DNA from: Acidobacteriaceae bacterium
Lineage (GTDB): Bacteria; Acidobacteriota; Terriglobia; Terriglobales; Acidobacteriaceae
Length of the DNA: 64,000 bases
Assembly: GCA_903642235.1 (NCBI GenBank)
Contig: CAHJWL010000006.1
Location: 124,001 to 188,000 of the forward strand
Direction: 5' to 3'
Shown: one piece after another, positions 41,129 to 50,770 of the stretch
Numbering within the stretch: the first letter of the stretch is position 1
Layout of the letters: each line of letters opens with the position of its first letter
The notes under the pieces: model-generated
The model's input: only the letters and a program-made list of their open reading frames with translations
Databases searched by the model: none
What the model was told of the DNA's origin: nothing
Position numbers and translations under genes: made by a program

Positions 41129-41494
41129 TCAAGCGGGTAGAAGGCTCCCAAGTTTCTCAAGCAGCCTGGCGGCGCCTTCGCCTTTGGTCATCGAGAGATC
41201 GACCAATGCCATGACCTCAGACGGAAGTCCAACGTACGCGGAGAGAAGGAGGATGGGAACGGCGGGTTTATCGTCGCGCATGCGCCGCGCCACCTCGCCC
41301 CCATGCATGCCGGGCATGGAGTAGTCGAGGATGACGGCGTCAATGGGCTCGTGAGAGAAGAGGTCGAGACCGGCGGGTCCGCTTTCGGCGGTCAGGACGC
41401 GGTAGCCGGCCCGTTCCAGCAGGATCTGCCGAACTCTTAGGCCGACGCGTTCGTCATCGACGCACAGTACGAGATGTTGCGGTGAGACCGGCAT
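41129..41494 (-). CDS. CheY-like single-domain response regulator
   Basis: A 121-aa receiver. Acidic pocket D13/D14 (LCVDDERV), phosphorylation site D57 (VILDYSMPGM) and K105 (SMTKGEG). No output domain, so it works by protein contact or phosphorelay. The histidine kinase gene starts 167 bases downstream. Confidence 0.9.
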   Translation of the reverse strand: MPVSPQHLVLCVDDERVGLRVRQILLERAGYRVLTAESGPAGLDLFSHEPIDAVILDYSMPGMHGGEVARRMRDDKPAVPILLLSAYVGLPSEVMALVDLSMTKGEGAARLLEKLGSLLPA

Positions 41495-41637
41495 AGCGGA
41501 AGAGTGGAGGAACAGACGGTTTTTGCCTCGTCCGCAGGATATCCTGCCGGGCGGGGCTTGCGAATGACCCTTTGGTTGGACGTTCCACCCGCCCGGACGT
41601 TCCGCCTAAGTTTTAGGGTCTGTCTGCGGGACCGCTG

Positions 41638-43140
41638 CTACGGCTTGCTTGAGAGCGCCTGGCTCGACCTGACAGGCGCAGAGGCGACCTGTTTGCCGTC
41701 CGGCATGTACGCGACACGCCAGACGGTGCGCGAGCCATCATCGACTACCAGAAGAGAGCCATCGTTCATGACGCTGACACCCACGGGACGACCCCAGACC
41801 TGGCCGTCAGGCATGACGAAACCGGTCAGGAAATCCTCGTAGGCACCGGTGGCGTGGCCGTCGTGCATGGGCACGCGAACGACCTCGTACCCGCCGCGGC
41901 GCGACCGATTCCAGGAGCCGTGCTCCGCGGCGAAGGCGTCATTGCGGAAGTCGGGCGGAAAGGCGGCGGTGGCCGCCGGCCCGGGCGTGTAGAAGGCCAT
42001 CTGCAGAGAGGCCATGTGCGGCTGCACGAGAACATCGGGTGTGATGACGGTGGACGCGATGTCGACGTGCTTGCACTGACTGGCCTGCTCCGGCGTAAGC
42101 GGCTGCTGGAGATCTTTCTTCGGGCCGGTGCCGTCACCACAGGGAAGCGGCAGACGCGGATCGCGATGCGCTCCGATGTAGTACCAGGGCCAGCCGTAGA
42201 AGCCGTCTTCCTTGACTGAGGTTATGTAGTCCGGAACAAGGTTGTTGCCGAGGTTGTCGCGCTCGTTGGTGGAGCACCAGAGCTCGCCGGTAACGGGGTT
42301 GATGGCTTCGCCGACACAGTTACGGATTCCGGAGGCGTAGACCTTGAGGAACTTGCCTTCAGGCGTGTACTCGAGCACATCAGCGCGGTGGAACTCGATG
42401 GGGTGATCGTCTGTGTTGTCGGCATTTGAGGCGGAGCCGACCGAGATCAGCATATGCCGGCCGTCGCCGGTGAAGACGACGTCGCGGCTCCAGTGGCCGC
42501 CGCCGCGAAGCTGGGCGTAGCCGGGCAGGTCAGAGACGACTGTCTCCGGCGTGCCTGAGGCGACGAGGTCTCCGGCATGGTATGGATAGCGGACGACGGT
42601 AAAGGTGCTGGCGACGTAGACCCATTTCGGGTTGTCGGCCGGGTAGAAGTTGATGCCGAAGGGGTGGCTGAGGCCGGTGGCGTACTTTGAGACGACCTGA
42701 GCGTGGCCGTCGGGGCGTAGGCCACGCAGGACGAAGACGCTGCCGGCGAAGGAGTCGGACAGAAAGACGTCGCCGTTGGGCGCGGTACGGATGAGCCGGG
42801 GCTGCTGGAAGGTGCCCTTGGGCGGCGCGTTGCCGAGACGCTCGGAGAAGTGGCCGTCCGAGGCAGGAGTCGGACCGCCGTCACCGCCGGCGTAGAGGCT
42901 GACCTTAAAACCCGGGGGCGCGAGAGGCAGGGCACCCTCAGGCCGGGCGACCACATGGGCGCCGTTATCTACCGATTCGGTCGGGTTCGGGGCGGGGAGA
43001 TCCGCGGCGGTGATCCTGCGGGAGACGCCGGGCTTCTGCTGCGAGACGTCGGCGAAGGCAGCCGGACCGGTGATGGTCTGCGCCGGGAGACAGGCAGCAG
43101 CGAACGAGAGAACAGGGATGGCAGAAAGAGAGAGCTTCAT
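41638..43140 (-). CDS. Secreted PQQ-type beta-propeller dehydrogenase (sorbosone dehydrogenase-like)
   Basis: A 500-aa protein with signal peptide (KLSLSAIPVLSFAAACLPAQ). Six-bladed propeller features include QQPRLIRTAPNGDVFLSDSF, THDHP-like TDDHPIEFHRADVLEY, GIRNCVGEAINPVTGELW and DGFYGWPWYYIGAH. These match soluble glucose/sorbosone dehydrogenases that oxidise sugars with PQQ. Substrate not predictable. ATG 43140 is preferred (GAAGGT upstream); ATG 43158 adds six residues before the signal peptide. Confidence 0.82.
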   Translation of the reverse strand: MKLSLSAIPVLSFAAACLPAQTITGPAAFADVSQQKPGVSRRITAADLPAPNPTESVDNGAHVVARPEGALPLAPPGFKVSLYAGGDGGPTPASDGHFSERLGNAPPKGTFQQPRLIRTAPNGDVFLSDSFAGSVFVLRGLRPDGHAQVVSKYATGLSHPFGINFYPADNPKWVYVASTFTVVRYPYHAGDLVASGTPETVVSDLPGYAQLRGGGHWSRDVVFTGDGRHMLISVGSASNADNTDDHPIEFHRADVLEYTPEGKFLKVYASGIRNCVGEAINPVTGELWCSTNERDNLGNNLVPDYITSVKEDGFYGWPWYYIGAHRDPRLPLPCGDGTGPKKDLQQPLTPEQASQCKHVDIASTVITPDVLVQPHMASLQMAFYTPGPAATAAFPPDFRNDAFAAEHGSWNRSRRGGYEVVRVPMHDGHATGAYEDFLTGFVMPDGQVWGRPVGVSVMNDGSLLVVDDGSRTVWRVAYMPDGKQVASAPVRSSQALSSKP

Positions 43141-43320
43141 TCGATCACTTACCTTCATTAAGTACCGGAGAGACCGGCAAAGATCCTACTTTGCCTGCCC
43201 ATACTATAGCGAATGGATGAGAGGGATGTCGGGATGGAAAGGAGGGCCTAAGCTTATCCGGGGTGTCCAAGCTGTAGGTTATTGTTTTCAGGCTCACGAT
43301 GCTATGCGGGGAAGACTGCT

Positions 43321-43395
43321 GTCGAGGATGCGGCTGGTGTGCTCGGCGTGGTCGAGATAGCGGGACATCCAGTAGAGGCTGTCGGCGACACGGGA
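43321..43395 (-). pseudogene. Relic of an alpha-E gene (5' fragment)
   Basis: Read on the minus strand it gives SRVADSLYWMSRYLDHAE and continues HTSRILD. The intact gene at 37930-38919 has the same sequence with Glu-Arg for Asp-His and Thr for Ser. By hand alignment about 64 of 75 bases agree with 38839-38913. The start codon and everything beyond about 25 codons are missing. It abuts the BrnA stop. It shows that an alpha-E gene once stood next to the ATP-grasp gene. Confidence 0.85.
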
Positions 43396-43403
43396 TCGCG
43401 GGG

Positions 43404-43727
43404 TTAGCTCGCTTTCTGGCGGGTGCGCCTGGACGTTTGCTCAAGATCCTTCAACATCAGGGCTCGCAAGGCGGAGTTCAGTCTGGTCTGATAGCCAGGC
43501 CCTTTGCGCCTCGCCCAGGCAATCACATCTGCGTCGAGCCGCAACGTGAGTTGTTCTTTAACGGGCTTTACATACGGGTTTCGAACTGCCCTTGAAAAGA
43601 ACTGGTCGTCAAGCTCGGGCTGATCTGAAAGATCAATCTTCCGCTTTGATCGCCTGAGTTTTTCGAGTTGTCCGAGCGCGTCAGCGCTCAGAGGAGTTCC
43701 ACTCTTCCTTTGCACGATTCTTGTCAT
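43404..43727 (-). CDS. brnA: BrnA antitoxin
   Basis: A 107-aa antitoxin. The C-terminal ribbon-helix-helix DNA-binding segment is KEQLTLRLDADVIAWARRKG, with GPGYQTRLNSALRALMLKDL next, the standard BrnA pattern. ATG 43727 lies inside the end of brnT, overlapping it by 47 bases. BrnA would bind BrnT and repress the promoter upstream of brnT. Confidence 0.88.
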   Translation of the reverse strand: MTRIVQRKSGTPLSADALGQLEKLRRSKRKIDLSDQPELDDQFFSRAVRNPYVKPVKEQLTLRLDADVIAWARRKGPGYQTRLNSALRALMLKDLEQTSRRTRQKAS

Positions 43728-44007
43728 ACCGTTTTGCCTCCCGACGTGTCGCTCTTCTTGCGGTAATGAGCCTGCCAAGTAAGACACTTGGATCATCTTC
43801 CGATTCCTCAAAGGGCAGATGTGTCACCGTAAAGACCACATCCCCGATAATTCCCAAAGTGACGGCACGGAGTTCTTCCTCGTGCTGCTGATACTCGTCC
43901 AGCAGTGCGAAGGGATCATCAAAGTTGACCGATGCGAGCTCGAAGCCGATCCCGTGTTTCTTGAGGTTTGCTTCGTTCTTTTCGTCATCCCAGCTAAAGC
44001 GGATCAT
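43681..44007 (-). CDS. brnT: BrnT toxin
   Basis: A 108-aa RelE-fold ribonuclease toxin. FSWDDEKNEANLKKHGIGFE is the family N-terminus, DPFALLDEYQQHEE follows, and the tail has LITARRATRREAKRYDKNRA. It leads the operon, as is usual for brnTA. A short palindrome lies 14 bases upstream. Confidence 0.9.
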   Translation of the reverse strand: MIRFSWDDEKNEANLKKHGIGFELASVNFDDPFALLDEYQQHEEELRAVTLGIIGDVVFTVTHLPFEESEDDPSVLLGRLITARRATRREAKRYDKNRAKEEWNSSER

Positions 44008-44020
44008 ACCTGACCTGTAA

Positions 44021-44034
44021 CTACAAATCTGTAG
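44021..44034. promoter_or_regulatory. Small palindrome upstream of brnT
   Basis: CTACA-AATC-TGTAG, flanked by further near-symmetrical bases. It is a candidate BrnA operator, 14 bases before the brnT ATG. Confidence 0.5.
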
Positions 44035-44105
44035 CTACTCGGACGTGCAATCGTTCTGTCGGGAACAAGCGCTACTTGAGATATTGCGGTGAGAAGCTTT
44101 CTAAG

Positions 44106-45584
44106 CTACTCGCTGAGGACCCAGGTGTCTTTGGAGCCGCCGCCCTGGGAGCTGTTGACGACGAGGGAGCCGCGTTTGAGGGCGACGCGGGTTAGGCCGC
44201 CGGGGACGATGGTGACGCGGTCGCCGTACAGGACGTAGGGGCGGAGATCGACGTGGCGCGGTTCGAGGGCGTCGCCGATGAGGCAGGGCGCGCGGGAGAA
44301 GGAGATGGTGGGCTGGGCGATGTAGTTGCGGGGGTCCGCTTCGATGCGGCGGGCGAAGTCTTCACGCTGCCCGGCGGTGGACTGGGGGCCGATGAGCATG
44401 CCGTAGCCGCCGGACTCGCCGACGGCCTTGACGACGAACTGCTCAAGCTTCGAGAGGACGTGCTGGCGCTCGGTGGGGCGCGTCATGAGGAAGGTCTCGA
44501 CGTTTTTGAGCACGGGCTCTTCCGAGAGGTAGTACTTGATGATGTCGGGGACGTAGGCGTAGAGGGCCTTGTCGTCGGCGACGCCGGTGCCGAAGGCGTT
44601 GGCGAGGGTGACGTTGCCGGCGCGGTACGCGTTGAAGAGGCCCGACACGCCGAGGATGGAGTCGCCGCGGAAGGCGAGGGGGTCGATGAAGTCGTCGTCG
44701 ACGCGGCGATAGATGACGTCGACCCGGCGCAGGCCGGAGGTGGTGCGCATGTAGACGACGTTGTCGTGGGTGACGAGATCGCGGCCTTCGACGAGCTCGA
44801 TGCCCATCTGGCGGGCGAGGTAGGCGTGCTCGAAGTAGGCGGAGTTGAAGACGCCGGGGGAGAGAAGGACGATGTTGGGTTCAGGCCGGCCTTCGGGGGC
44901 GAGCGAGCGGAGGCTGCCGAGCAGGAGCTGGGTGTACTGCTCGATGGGGCGGACGTTGTAGGTGCGGAAGAGATGGGGGAAGATGCGCTTCATCACGCGC
45001 CGGTTGGTGAGCATGTAGGAGACGCCGGAGGGGACGCGGAGATTGTCTTCGAGCACGACGAACTCGCCGGACTCGAGGCGGATGAGATCGGTGCCGCAGA
45101 CGGCGATGTAGACGTTGCGCGGGACCTGAAGGCCGGCCATCTGGCGGCGGTAGTGCTTGCAGGAGTAGACGACCTCGCGGGGGACGATGCCGTCCTCGAG
45201 GATGCGGCCCTCGTTGTAGATGTCTTTGAGGAAGAGGTTGAGGGCGACGATGCGCTGGGTGAGGCCGCGCTCGACCACGGCCCACTCGTCGGACGTAATG
45301 ATGCGGGGAAGGAGGTCGTAGGGGAAGATGCGCTCGGTACCTTCGTCGCGGCCGTAGACGGTGAAGGTGATGCCCTGATTGAGGAAGGAGAGATCGGCGG
45401 CCTGTTTGCGGCGCTGGAGCTCGTCGGGCGGGAGCGCGGCGAAGTGGTCGAGCAGGGGCTGGTAGTGCGGATGGAGGGTGTCGCGCGCCTCGAACATCTC
45501 GTCGTAGGCGTGATCCAGCATGTACTGCGACAGGGCGGTTCGGTCAAACTGGCCGTCGAACTGGCGAGGGGAGGCTGGGAGCAT
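44106..45584 (-). CDS. Circularly permuted type 2 ATP-grasp protein
   Basis: A 492-aa ATP-grasp ligase of the DUF404/DUF407 type. [20 protein letters not shown] and [19 protein letters not shown] lie in the N-terminal part. ATP-grasp features are [37 protein letters not shown] and [17 protein letters not shown]. It would join a carboxylate and an amine using ATP; the substrate is unknown. It belongs with alpha-E and transglutaminase proteins. An alpha-E relic sits 711 bases downstream, with brnTA in between. Confidence 0.92.
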   Translation of the reverse strand: MLPASPRQFDGQFDRTALSQYMLDHAYDEMFEARDTLHPHYQPLLDHFAALPPDELQRRKQAADLSFLNQGITFTVYGRDEGTERIFPYDLLPRIITSDEWAVVERGLTQRIVALNLFLKDIYNEGRILEDGIVPREVVYSCKHYRRQMAGLQVPRNVYIAVCGTDLIRLESGEFVVLEDNLRVPSGVSYMLTNRRVMKRIFPHLFRTYNVRPIEQYTQLLLGSLRSLAPEGRPEPNIVLLSPGVFNSAYFEHAYLARQMGIELVEGRDLVTHDNVVYMRTTSGLRRVDVIYRRVDDDFIDPLAFRGDSILGVSGLFNAYRAGNVTLANAFGTGVADDKALYAYVPDIIKYYLSEEPVLKNVETFLMTRPTERQHVLSKLEQFVVKAVGESGGYGMLIGPQSTAGQREDFARRIEADPRNYIAQPTISFSRAPCLIGDALEPRHVDLRPYVLYGDRVTIVPGGLTRVALKRGSLVVNSSQGGGSKDTWVLSE

Positions 45585-45636
45585 GGGGTCGCTCGAGTCT
45601 ATCGCAGGTGATTTCTGCGAGTGGTGCAGAAGCGGG

Positions 45637-45665
45637 TTGATATTCGCTTTTTATTCGCCTACACT
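45637..45665 (+). promoter_or_regulatory. Sigma-70-type promoter with no protein gene downstream
   Basis: TTGATA (45637-45642), 17 bases, TACACT (45660-45665). It points away from the ATP-grasp gene into the structured region described next. Confidence 0.6.
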
Positions 45666-45670
45666 GCTGG

Positions 45671-45805
45671 CATGTCTCCGCCAGTACCCTGGTGTGGCTC
45701 ACTCCGGAGAGAGGGTGGCGCGCACGTTCCGCCTCCGGAAGAAGGGAGCCGCGGCCGAGCTAAGGGGGCAGCCGGCTGCCACGGCGCCGGGTGGTGGCGG
45801 AGACG
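45671..45805 (+). ncRNA. Candidate structured small RNA
   Basis: Starts about six bases after the -10 box. The ends pair perfectly (GTCTCCGCCA 45674-45683 with TGGCGGAGAC 45795-45804). Further rod-like pairing follows: CCC/GGG, GGTG/CGCC, TCCGGA/TCCGGA. A self-complementary GGCAGCCGGCTGCC lies on the 3' side. The rod with an internal loop recalls 6S RNA (CCCTGGTGTGG near the 5' end), but it is short for 6S and lacks the SRP tetraloop motif. Identity is open. Confidence 0.4.
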
Positions 45806-45827
45806 ACCTGCATGGGAAGTGAAAAAG

Positions 45828-45882
45828 GAAGCGCCGCGCCGCGATCTCCGTTGTGGAGGCCGGGGCGCGACGCCTTTGGAGG
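45828..45882 (-). terminator. Terminator of the H1-like gene
   Basis: On the minus strand a long GC stem (GGCGTCGCGCCCC with the matching GCGCGGCGC side, CTCC/GGAG near the loop) is followed by TTCCTTTTTCAC. It lies 22 bases beyond the stop. Confidence 0.6.
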
Positions 45883-45903
45883 GGCTGCTGCGTCGCGTCT
45901 CTG

Positions 45904-46395
45904 CTACTTCTTGGCTGTCTTCGAGCTCTTGCTGGGTGCTTTCTTTGCGGCAGCCTTGGCAGGTGCTTTGGCGTCTGCCTTCGCGGGAGTTTTCTTGGCG
46001 GGTGTCTTTGTGCCGGCCGTGGATGCAGCTTTGGCAGCGGGCTTTGGGGCTGCCTTTGCGGGAGCTGATTTTACGGAAGCCGCGGCCTTGGTTGACTTCG
46101 GATGCTCGTCATGATCCGGGTGGATGAGCCGGTTGAAGTTGCTTTCGGCGCCTTCCTTGGTGACGTCCTGATAGACGAGGGCCAGATCGCTGGCGTCGAA
46201 CTTCTCGAAGAACTCATCCCAGGAGATCTCTTTCAGATTGGCGTCGTTGTGGTTTTTAGCTTTGGGGAACTCGATGCGGAGAATGCCGGTCTGCCCGTTC
46301 TTTTCGGTGCTGGCGACCTCTGCGGGCTTGGCGCCGCGGGCCTCGGCCCATGTGCGGATCTCGTCGTGGTCCTGCGTGGTCTTCGAAAGTGCCAT
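45904..46395 (-). CDS. Protein with histone H1-like Lys/Ala tail
   Basis: A 163-aa protein. The N-terminal domain of about 95 residues (HDEIRTWAEARGAKPAEVAS, then GILRIEFPKAKNHND) is a small conserved domain of unknown function. The C-terminus is a low-complexity run of Lys-Ala-Pro units (TKTPAKKTPAKADAKAPAK and similar), like H1-type bacterial DNA-compaction tails, so nucleoid binding is likely. ATG 46395 has GAGGTGA upstream. Confidence 0.75.
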   Translation of the reverse strand: MALSKTTQDHDEIRTWAEARGAKPAEVASTEKNGQTGILRIEFPKAKNHNDANLKEISWDEFFEKFDASDLALVYQDVTKEGAESNFNRLIHPDHDEHPKSTKAAASVKSAPAKAAPKPAAKAASTAGTKTPAKKTPAKADAKAPAKAAAKKAPSKSSKTAKK

Positions 46396-46649
46396 TGCAA
46401 TCACCTCGTGGAATGTGGACCGCTCTCGCAAACGCTCGGCGCGGCTGGATGCTTTTGATGGCATTTGTTGAATGGATGTAAGGGGCGCTGCAAACATAAT
46501 TTCGATGGGGCGCAAAAGGTTTGTAGTAACACGGGTCCTCGAGGGAACGCGGAGAGGCGGGTCCAGTCCGGCGCTTGGACGATGTGAAGGCCGGGCACCT
46601 CCTGCCGACTGCGTGTCATCCATTGCTGAGGAAGAGAGAGGATGACAGC
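46396..46649. other. Intergenic region, divergent promoters
   Basis: About 250 bases between two divergent small genes. No gene or strong repeat seen. Confidence 0.4.
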
Positions 46650-46862
46650 ATGGCTGAAAATGTAGAGAAGGGGCCTAGCGACCTGAACGAGATCAACCCG
46701 AAGGTTGCATCGGATGTGGCGTACTGGAGCAAGGAGTTCGGCGTGAGTGGCGAGGCTCTGCATGAGGCGGTGCGCGTGCACGGCACGCATGTGGCGAAGG
46801 TCAGGGCGGCGCTCGCGGCGCATCCGCACGCGGGCGCGCACCACGATAAGCGAGGCGCGTAG
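46650..46862 (+). CDS. DUF3606 small protein
   Basis: A 70-aa protein with the DUF3606 pattern: INPKVASDVAYWSKEFGVSG, EALHEAVRVHG and HVAKVRAAL. These are short helical proteins, often stress-induced, function unknown. ATG 46650 follows a GAGAGAGGA tract. Confidence 0.8.
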   Translation: MAENVEKGPSDLNEINPKVASDVAYWSKEFGVSGEALHEAVRVHGTHVAKVRAALAAHPHAGAHHDKRGA

Positions 46863-47035
46863 AGCAGCTACCGAGCTCTTGAATGAAGGCTACATGAATG
46901 CGGATAGCGCCTGCGAGCGAGATGTTTGCAGGGCTTTTCTGCGCTCCGGAGTGTGCGTCAGGTAGACTGAAGAGACGCGATGAAACGTCTTTCGCGCATG
47001 ATCCAACGTACAAAAGAATAGGACGAATACCCCGA

Positions 47036-48865
47036 GTGAGTCAGTCAACGCCTGCCCAGACCATCCGTAACATCGCCATCATCGCGCACGTCGACCACGG
47101 CAAGACCACGCTGGTGGATGCCATGCTGCGCCAGTCCGGAACGTTTCGATCGAATGAAGCGTTGACCGAACGGGTGATGGATTCGAACGATCTCGAAAAA
47201 GAGCGCGGCATTACGATCCTCGCGAAGAACACGGCTATTCACTACAAGGATTCGAAGATCAATATCGTCGATACACCGGGCCACGCAGACTTTGGCGGCG
47301 AGGTGGAGCGCGCGCTGAAGATGGTGGACGGCGTTGTGCTGCTGGTGGACGCGTCCGAAGGCCCGCTGCCGCAGACACGGTATGTGTTGAGTAAGGCACT
47401 CGAGGCGAAGCTGACGCCCATTCTGGTGATCAATAAGATCGACCGGCCGGATGCGCGACCGCAGGAGGTGGTGAACGAGGTCTATGACCTGTTTATCGAT
47501 CTCGATGCAGACGAGAGCGTGCTTGAGTTTCCGATCATCTACACGAACGGAAAGGCGGGCACGGCGACGATGGATCTGGCGACGCCGGGCACGGATCTGC
47601 AGCCGCTGTTCAAGCTGATCGAGGATACGATCGCGCCGGCGACGGGCGACCCGGATGGATCGTTGCAGATTCTGGTGACGAATCTCGATTACTCGGACTA
47701 CCTGGGACGACTGGCGATCGGGCGTGTCTTCAATGGCACGCTAAAGACCGGGCAGGAGGTTGCTGTTTCGAAGGTCGACGGCAGCATGCAAAACGTAAAG
47801 ATTACGAAGCTGTTCAGCTTCGACGGCCTGAAGCGGACGGACATTACCGAGACGACGACGGGCGATATTGTTGCGATCGCGGGCGTTCCGGGAATTACGA
47901 TCGGCGAGAGCTTCACGTCAGTTGAGAACCCGCAGCCGCTGCCGCTGATCAAGATCGACGAACCGACGATCGCGATCAACTTCTCTGTAAACAACTCTCC
48001 GTTTGCGGGCCGCGAAGGCAAGTTCGTGACGAGCCGCAACATCAAGGACCGGCTGGAGCGTGAGCTGCTGACGAACGTGTCGATCCGTGTCGAGGATACG
48101 GGCAGCCCGGAGACGTTCAAGGTGCTGGGACGCGGCGAACTGCAGCTCTCGGTACTGATCGAGATGATGCGGCGGGAGGGCTTTGAGCTGATGGTAAGCC
48201 GGCCGACGATTGTGACGAAGCGGGTCGAGGGCGAGCTGCTGGAGCCGTCGGAGCTGCTGTCGATCGATGTGCCGGAGGAGTTTGTGGGCACAGTCATTGA
48301 GCGTCTGGGGCCGAGAAAAGGCGAGATGGCGAAGATGGCCAACCATGGTTCCGGCCGTGTGCGGATGGAGTTCAAGGTGCCGTCGCGCGGGCTGATCGGG
48401 CTGCGCAACGAGATGCTGACCGAGACACGCGGAACGATCATCATGAACTCGATTGCCGGCGAATATATTCCGTACCAGGGCGACATTCCGCAGCGGCCCT
48501 CAGGCGCGTTGATTAGCGATCGGCAGGGCACGACGACGATGTACGCGCTTGATGGCGTGCAGGCGCGTGGCGTGCTGTTTCTGGGCGATGGCATTGAGGT
48601 ATATGAGGGCATGCTGGTCGGCGAGCACTCGCGCGATAACGATCTTGACGTAAACGCAGTGCGTGAGAAGAAGCTGACAAACATGCGTGCATCGGGCTCC
48701 GACGATGCGGTGCGCCTGGTGCCGTTCAAGGTGCTGACGCTGGAGCAGTCGATCGAGTTTATTGCGGATGATGAACTGGTTGAGGTGACACCGAAGTCGT
48801 TGCGCATGCGCAAGAAGGTGTTACAGGCGAATCGTCGGCCGAAGAAGAATCAGCCGGTCGACTAG
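47036..48865 (+). CDS. typA: Ribosome-associated GTPase TypA/BipA
   Basis: A 609-aa translational GTPase that helps 50S assembly and stress adaptation. G1 is AHVDHGKTT, switch region [12 protein letters not shown]3 DTPGHADF, G4 [12 protein letters not shown]-like domains III and V follow ([20 protein letters not shown]), and the BipA-specific C-terminus holds [19 protein letters not shown]. Start GTG 47036 gives [20 protein letters not shown], the usual N-terminus. An earlier in-frame start would add unrelated sequence. A weak AGGA lies upstream. Confidence 0.95.
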   Translation: MSQSTPAQTIRNIAIIAHVDHGKTTLVDAMLRQSGTFRSNEALTERVMDSNDLEKERGITILAKNTAIHYKDSKINIVDTPGHADFGGEVERALKMVDGVVLLVDASEGPLPQTRYVLSKALEAKLTPILVINKIDRPDARPQEVVNEVYDLFIDLDADESVLEFPIIYTNGKAGTATMDLATPGTDLQPLFKLIEDTIAPATGDPDGSLQILVTNLDYSDYLGRLAIGRVFNGTLKTGQEVAVSKVDGSMQNVKITKLFSFDGLKRTDITETTTGDIVAIAGVPGITIGESFTSVENPQPLPLIKIDEPTIAINFSVNNSPFAGREGKFVTSRNIKDRLERELLTNVSIRVEDTGSPETFKVLGRGELQLSVLIEMMRREGFELMVSRPTIVTKRVEGELLEPSELLSIDVPEEFVGTVIERLGPRKGEMAKMANHGSGRVRMEFKVPSRGLIGLRNEMLTETRGTIIMNSIAGEYIPYQGDIPQRPSGALISDRQGTTTMYALDGVQARGVLFLGDGIEVYEGMLVGEHSRDNDLDVNAVREKKLTNMRASGSDDAVRLVPFKVLTLEQSIEFIADDELVEVTPKSLRMRKKVLQANRRPKKNQPVD

Positions 48866-48988
48866 CAGACAGTCGCACTGTGGCTTGGCGCTGCGCAGCG
48901 TGCACGCCACAGACGAGGGTGACGGCTGGTTTGCCAAAAAGGCCTGCCAGTTCTCCCGTCGCAACCAAATCTGTTTGAGAATCAGAGT

Positions 48989-50641
48989 ATGCGGCTGCAT
49001 TCCTGTCTTCTCTGCCTCTTCCTGTTTTCCGTCATTCCCACGATCTCTTACGCTCAGGAGCGCTCCACGCCGGCCTCTGTACTGCGTGGAGCGAACGGCC
49101 CGTACCGGGCCAATAACGACCTCCTGTTTTACCACCTGAATGTACGAGTCGACCCTGCGACGAAGAGCATCCGCGGCACAAACAGGATTCGTTTTCGCAT
49201 GCTTGCCGATGGTACCCGGATTCAGCTTGAACTGACTCCTGTTCTGCAGATTCAGAGTGTGCGCCTGAAGCATACAGAGCTTCGGTTCACGCGCGAGGGC
49301 ACCACATTCTTCGTAGATTTTCCGCAGCGCCTCCGGCGAGGCAAGGTCTATGAGATTGACGTGGCTTACTCCGGGCAGCCGAAGGAGATTGGACGTTTTG
49401 GTGGGATGGTTTTCAAGGAGGATCCGCAAGGCCGGCCGTGGATTGTAACTTCCTGTGAGGATGAAGGGGCGAGTGTCTGGTGGCCCAACAAAGATCAGTG
49501 GCGCGACGAGCCGCAGCAAGGAATGGTCATCAGCGTTGCCGTCCCGAACACACTCTCGGATATTTCAAATGGAAAACTGCTCCGTAAGAAGGATTTACAT
49601 GACGGGTTTACGCGCTGGGATTGGCACGTCACCTATCCCATTAATAACTATGACGTTGCCCTTAATATCGGGAGCTATACGCATTTTGATGATCACTTAG
49701 GAAAGCTGTCACTGGATTACTATGTGCTTCCCGAGAATCTAGACAAGGCTCGAATGCAGTTTGCACAAGTGAAGCCGATGCTCTCCATCTACCAGAAGTA
49801 CTTTGGGGAGTACCCCTTTGTACGCGACGGCTACAAGCTGATTGAAGTTCCTTATGCCGGTATGGAGCACCAGAGTGCCGTAGCCTATGGCAACGGATAT
49901 CACAACAGCTATGGCAAGGGTGACTGGACGGGCGTCGGGATCAGCCCGCGCTTTGATTTCATCATTATTCATGAGAGCGGGCACGAATGGTTCGGCAATA
50001 GCGTAACTGCTGCCGATCCGGCAGATATGTGGATCCATGAAGCATTTACGACGTATATGGAAGATATCTACGTCGAAGCCATGTACGGCCACGCGGATGC
50101 AGTCCGTTATATCAATGGATTGAAATCCAAAGTAAAAAATGAGACGTCGATTCTGCAGCCTCGCAACACGAATTCATTTCCGCCGGTGGACCAGTATTTC
50201 AAAGGAGCTCTCTTTCTTAATACGCTGCGATCTGTCGTCCATGATGACGCCAAGTGGTTCGCGACGTTGCACGAGTTTGCGGAACACTTCAAGTACCAGA
50301 CGATTCTGACGGAGGATGTTATCTCCTTCTTCAACGCACATCTCGGATCGGATTACACGCCGCTGTTCCGCGCCTATCTTGCGTATCAGAACCCGCCGCT
50401 CCTTGAGTTGCAGTTCAATGACGCCGCGGGGATCGTGAGCTACCGGTGGAAGACGCCGCAGCCTGATTTCAATATGCCAGTTCAGGCAGGAGATCCGCAG
50501 CGCTGGACTCTTCTTTACCCGACGACAACTAACTGGAAGCAAGTACCGGGACGTAGTTCCACGTTCGCAGTGGATACTGAGGATTACTTCATCGCTGTAT
50601 CACGTGATCTGGGCAGCAACTCAGCCGCTCAGGTACGTTAG
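48989..50641 (+). CDS. Secreted M1-family metallopeptidase
   Basis: A 550-aa zinc peptidase with signal peptide (LLCLFLFSVIPTISYAQ). The N-terminal beta domain resembles aminopeptidase N. The exopeptidase GAMEN-like motif is AGMEHQS (290-296). Zinc site H328-E-S-G-H332 (IIIHESGHEWFGN) with third ligand E351 (WIHEAFTTY). It is shorter than full APN (about 870), ending after part of the helical domain, as in many secreted bacterial members. It should trim peptides outside the cytoplasm. Confidence 0.92.
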   Translation: MRLHSCLLCLFLFSVIPTISYAQERSTPASVLRGANGPYRANNDLLFYHLNVRVDPATKSIRGTNRIRFRMLADGTRIQLELTPVLQIQSVRLKHTELRFTREGTTFFVDFPQRLRRGKVYEIDVAYSGQPKEIGRFGGMVFKEDPQGRPWIVTSCEDEGASVWWPNKDQWRDEPQQGMVISVAVPNTLSDISNGKLLRKKDLHDGFTRWDWHVTYPINNYDVALNIGSYTHFDDHLGKLSLDYYVLPENLDKARMQFAQVKPMLSIYQKYFGEYPFVRDGYKLIEVPYAGMEHQSAVAYGNGYHNSYGKGDWTGVGISPRFDFIIIHESGHEWFGNSVTAADPADMWIHEAFTTYMEDIYVEAMYGHADAVRYINGLKSKVKNETSILQPRNTNSFPPVDQYFKGALFLNTLRSVVHDDAKWFATLHEFAEHFKYQTILTEDVISFFNAHLGSDYTPLFRAYLAYQNPPLLELQFNDAAGIVSYRWKTPQPDFNMPVQAGDPQRWTLLYPTTTNWKQVPGRSSTFAVDTEDYFIAVSRDLGSNSAAQVR

Positions 50642-50770
50642 ATTCAGGTGCTGCCTGGGACGTGCACAGAGGGTTCGGGTGGGCCGGAAGAGTGGACCTT
50701 CTATAGGTCCGTAGCTGCAAGACTCAACTTCTGTTTGGAGCAGCTGCGCTGGAGTTAGAAAACTGGTTTG

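Noticed and set aside
44253..45611. Long plus-strand frame rich in Gly, Ala, Asp and Val opposite the ATP-grasp gene
   Set aside because: Composition is typical of reverse-strand shadows of GC-rich genes, and the ATP-grasp protein is well supported.
45671..45805. SRP (4.5S) RNA
   Set aside because: A GGAA sits near the middle, but the nearly invariant sequence after the tetraloop does not fit. 6S remains possible but the RNA is short.
45940..46080. Tandem repeats suggesting a CRISPR or satellite array
   Set aside because: They are the coding repeats of the Lys/Ala tail. No CRISPR array is visible in the window.
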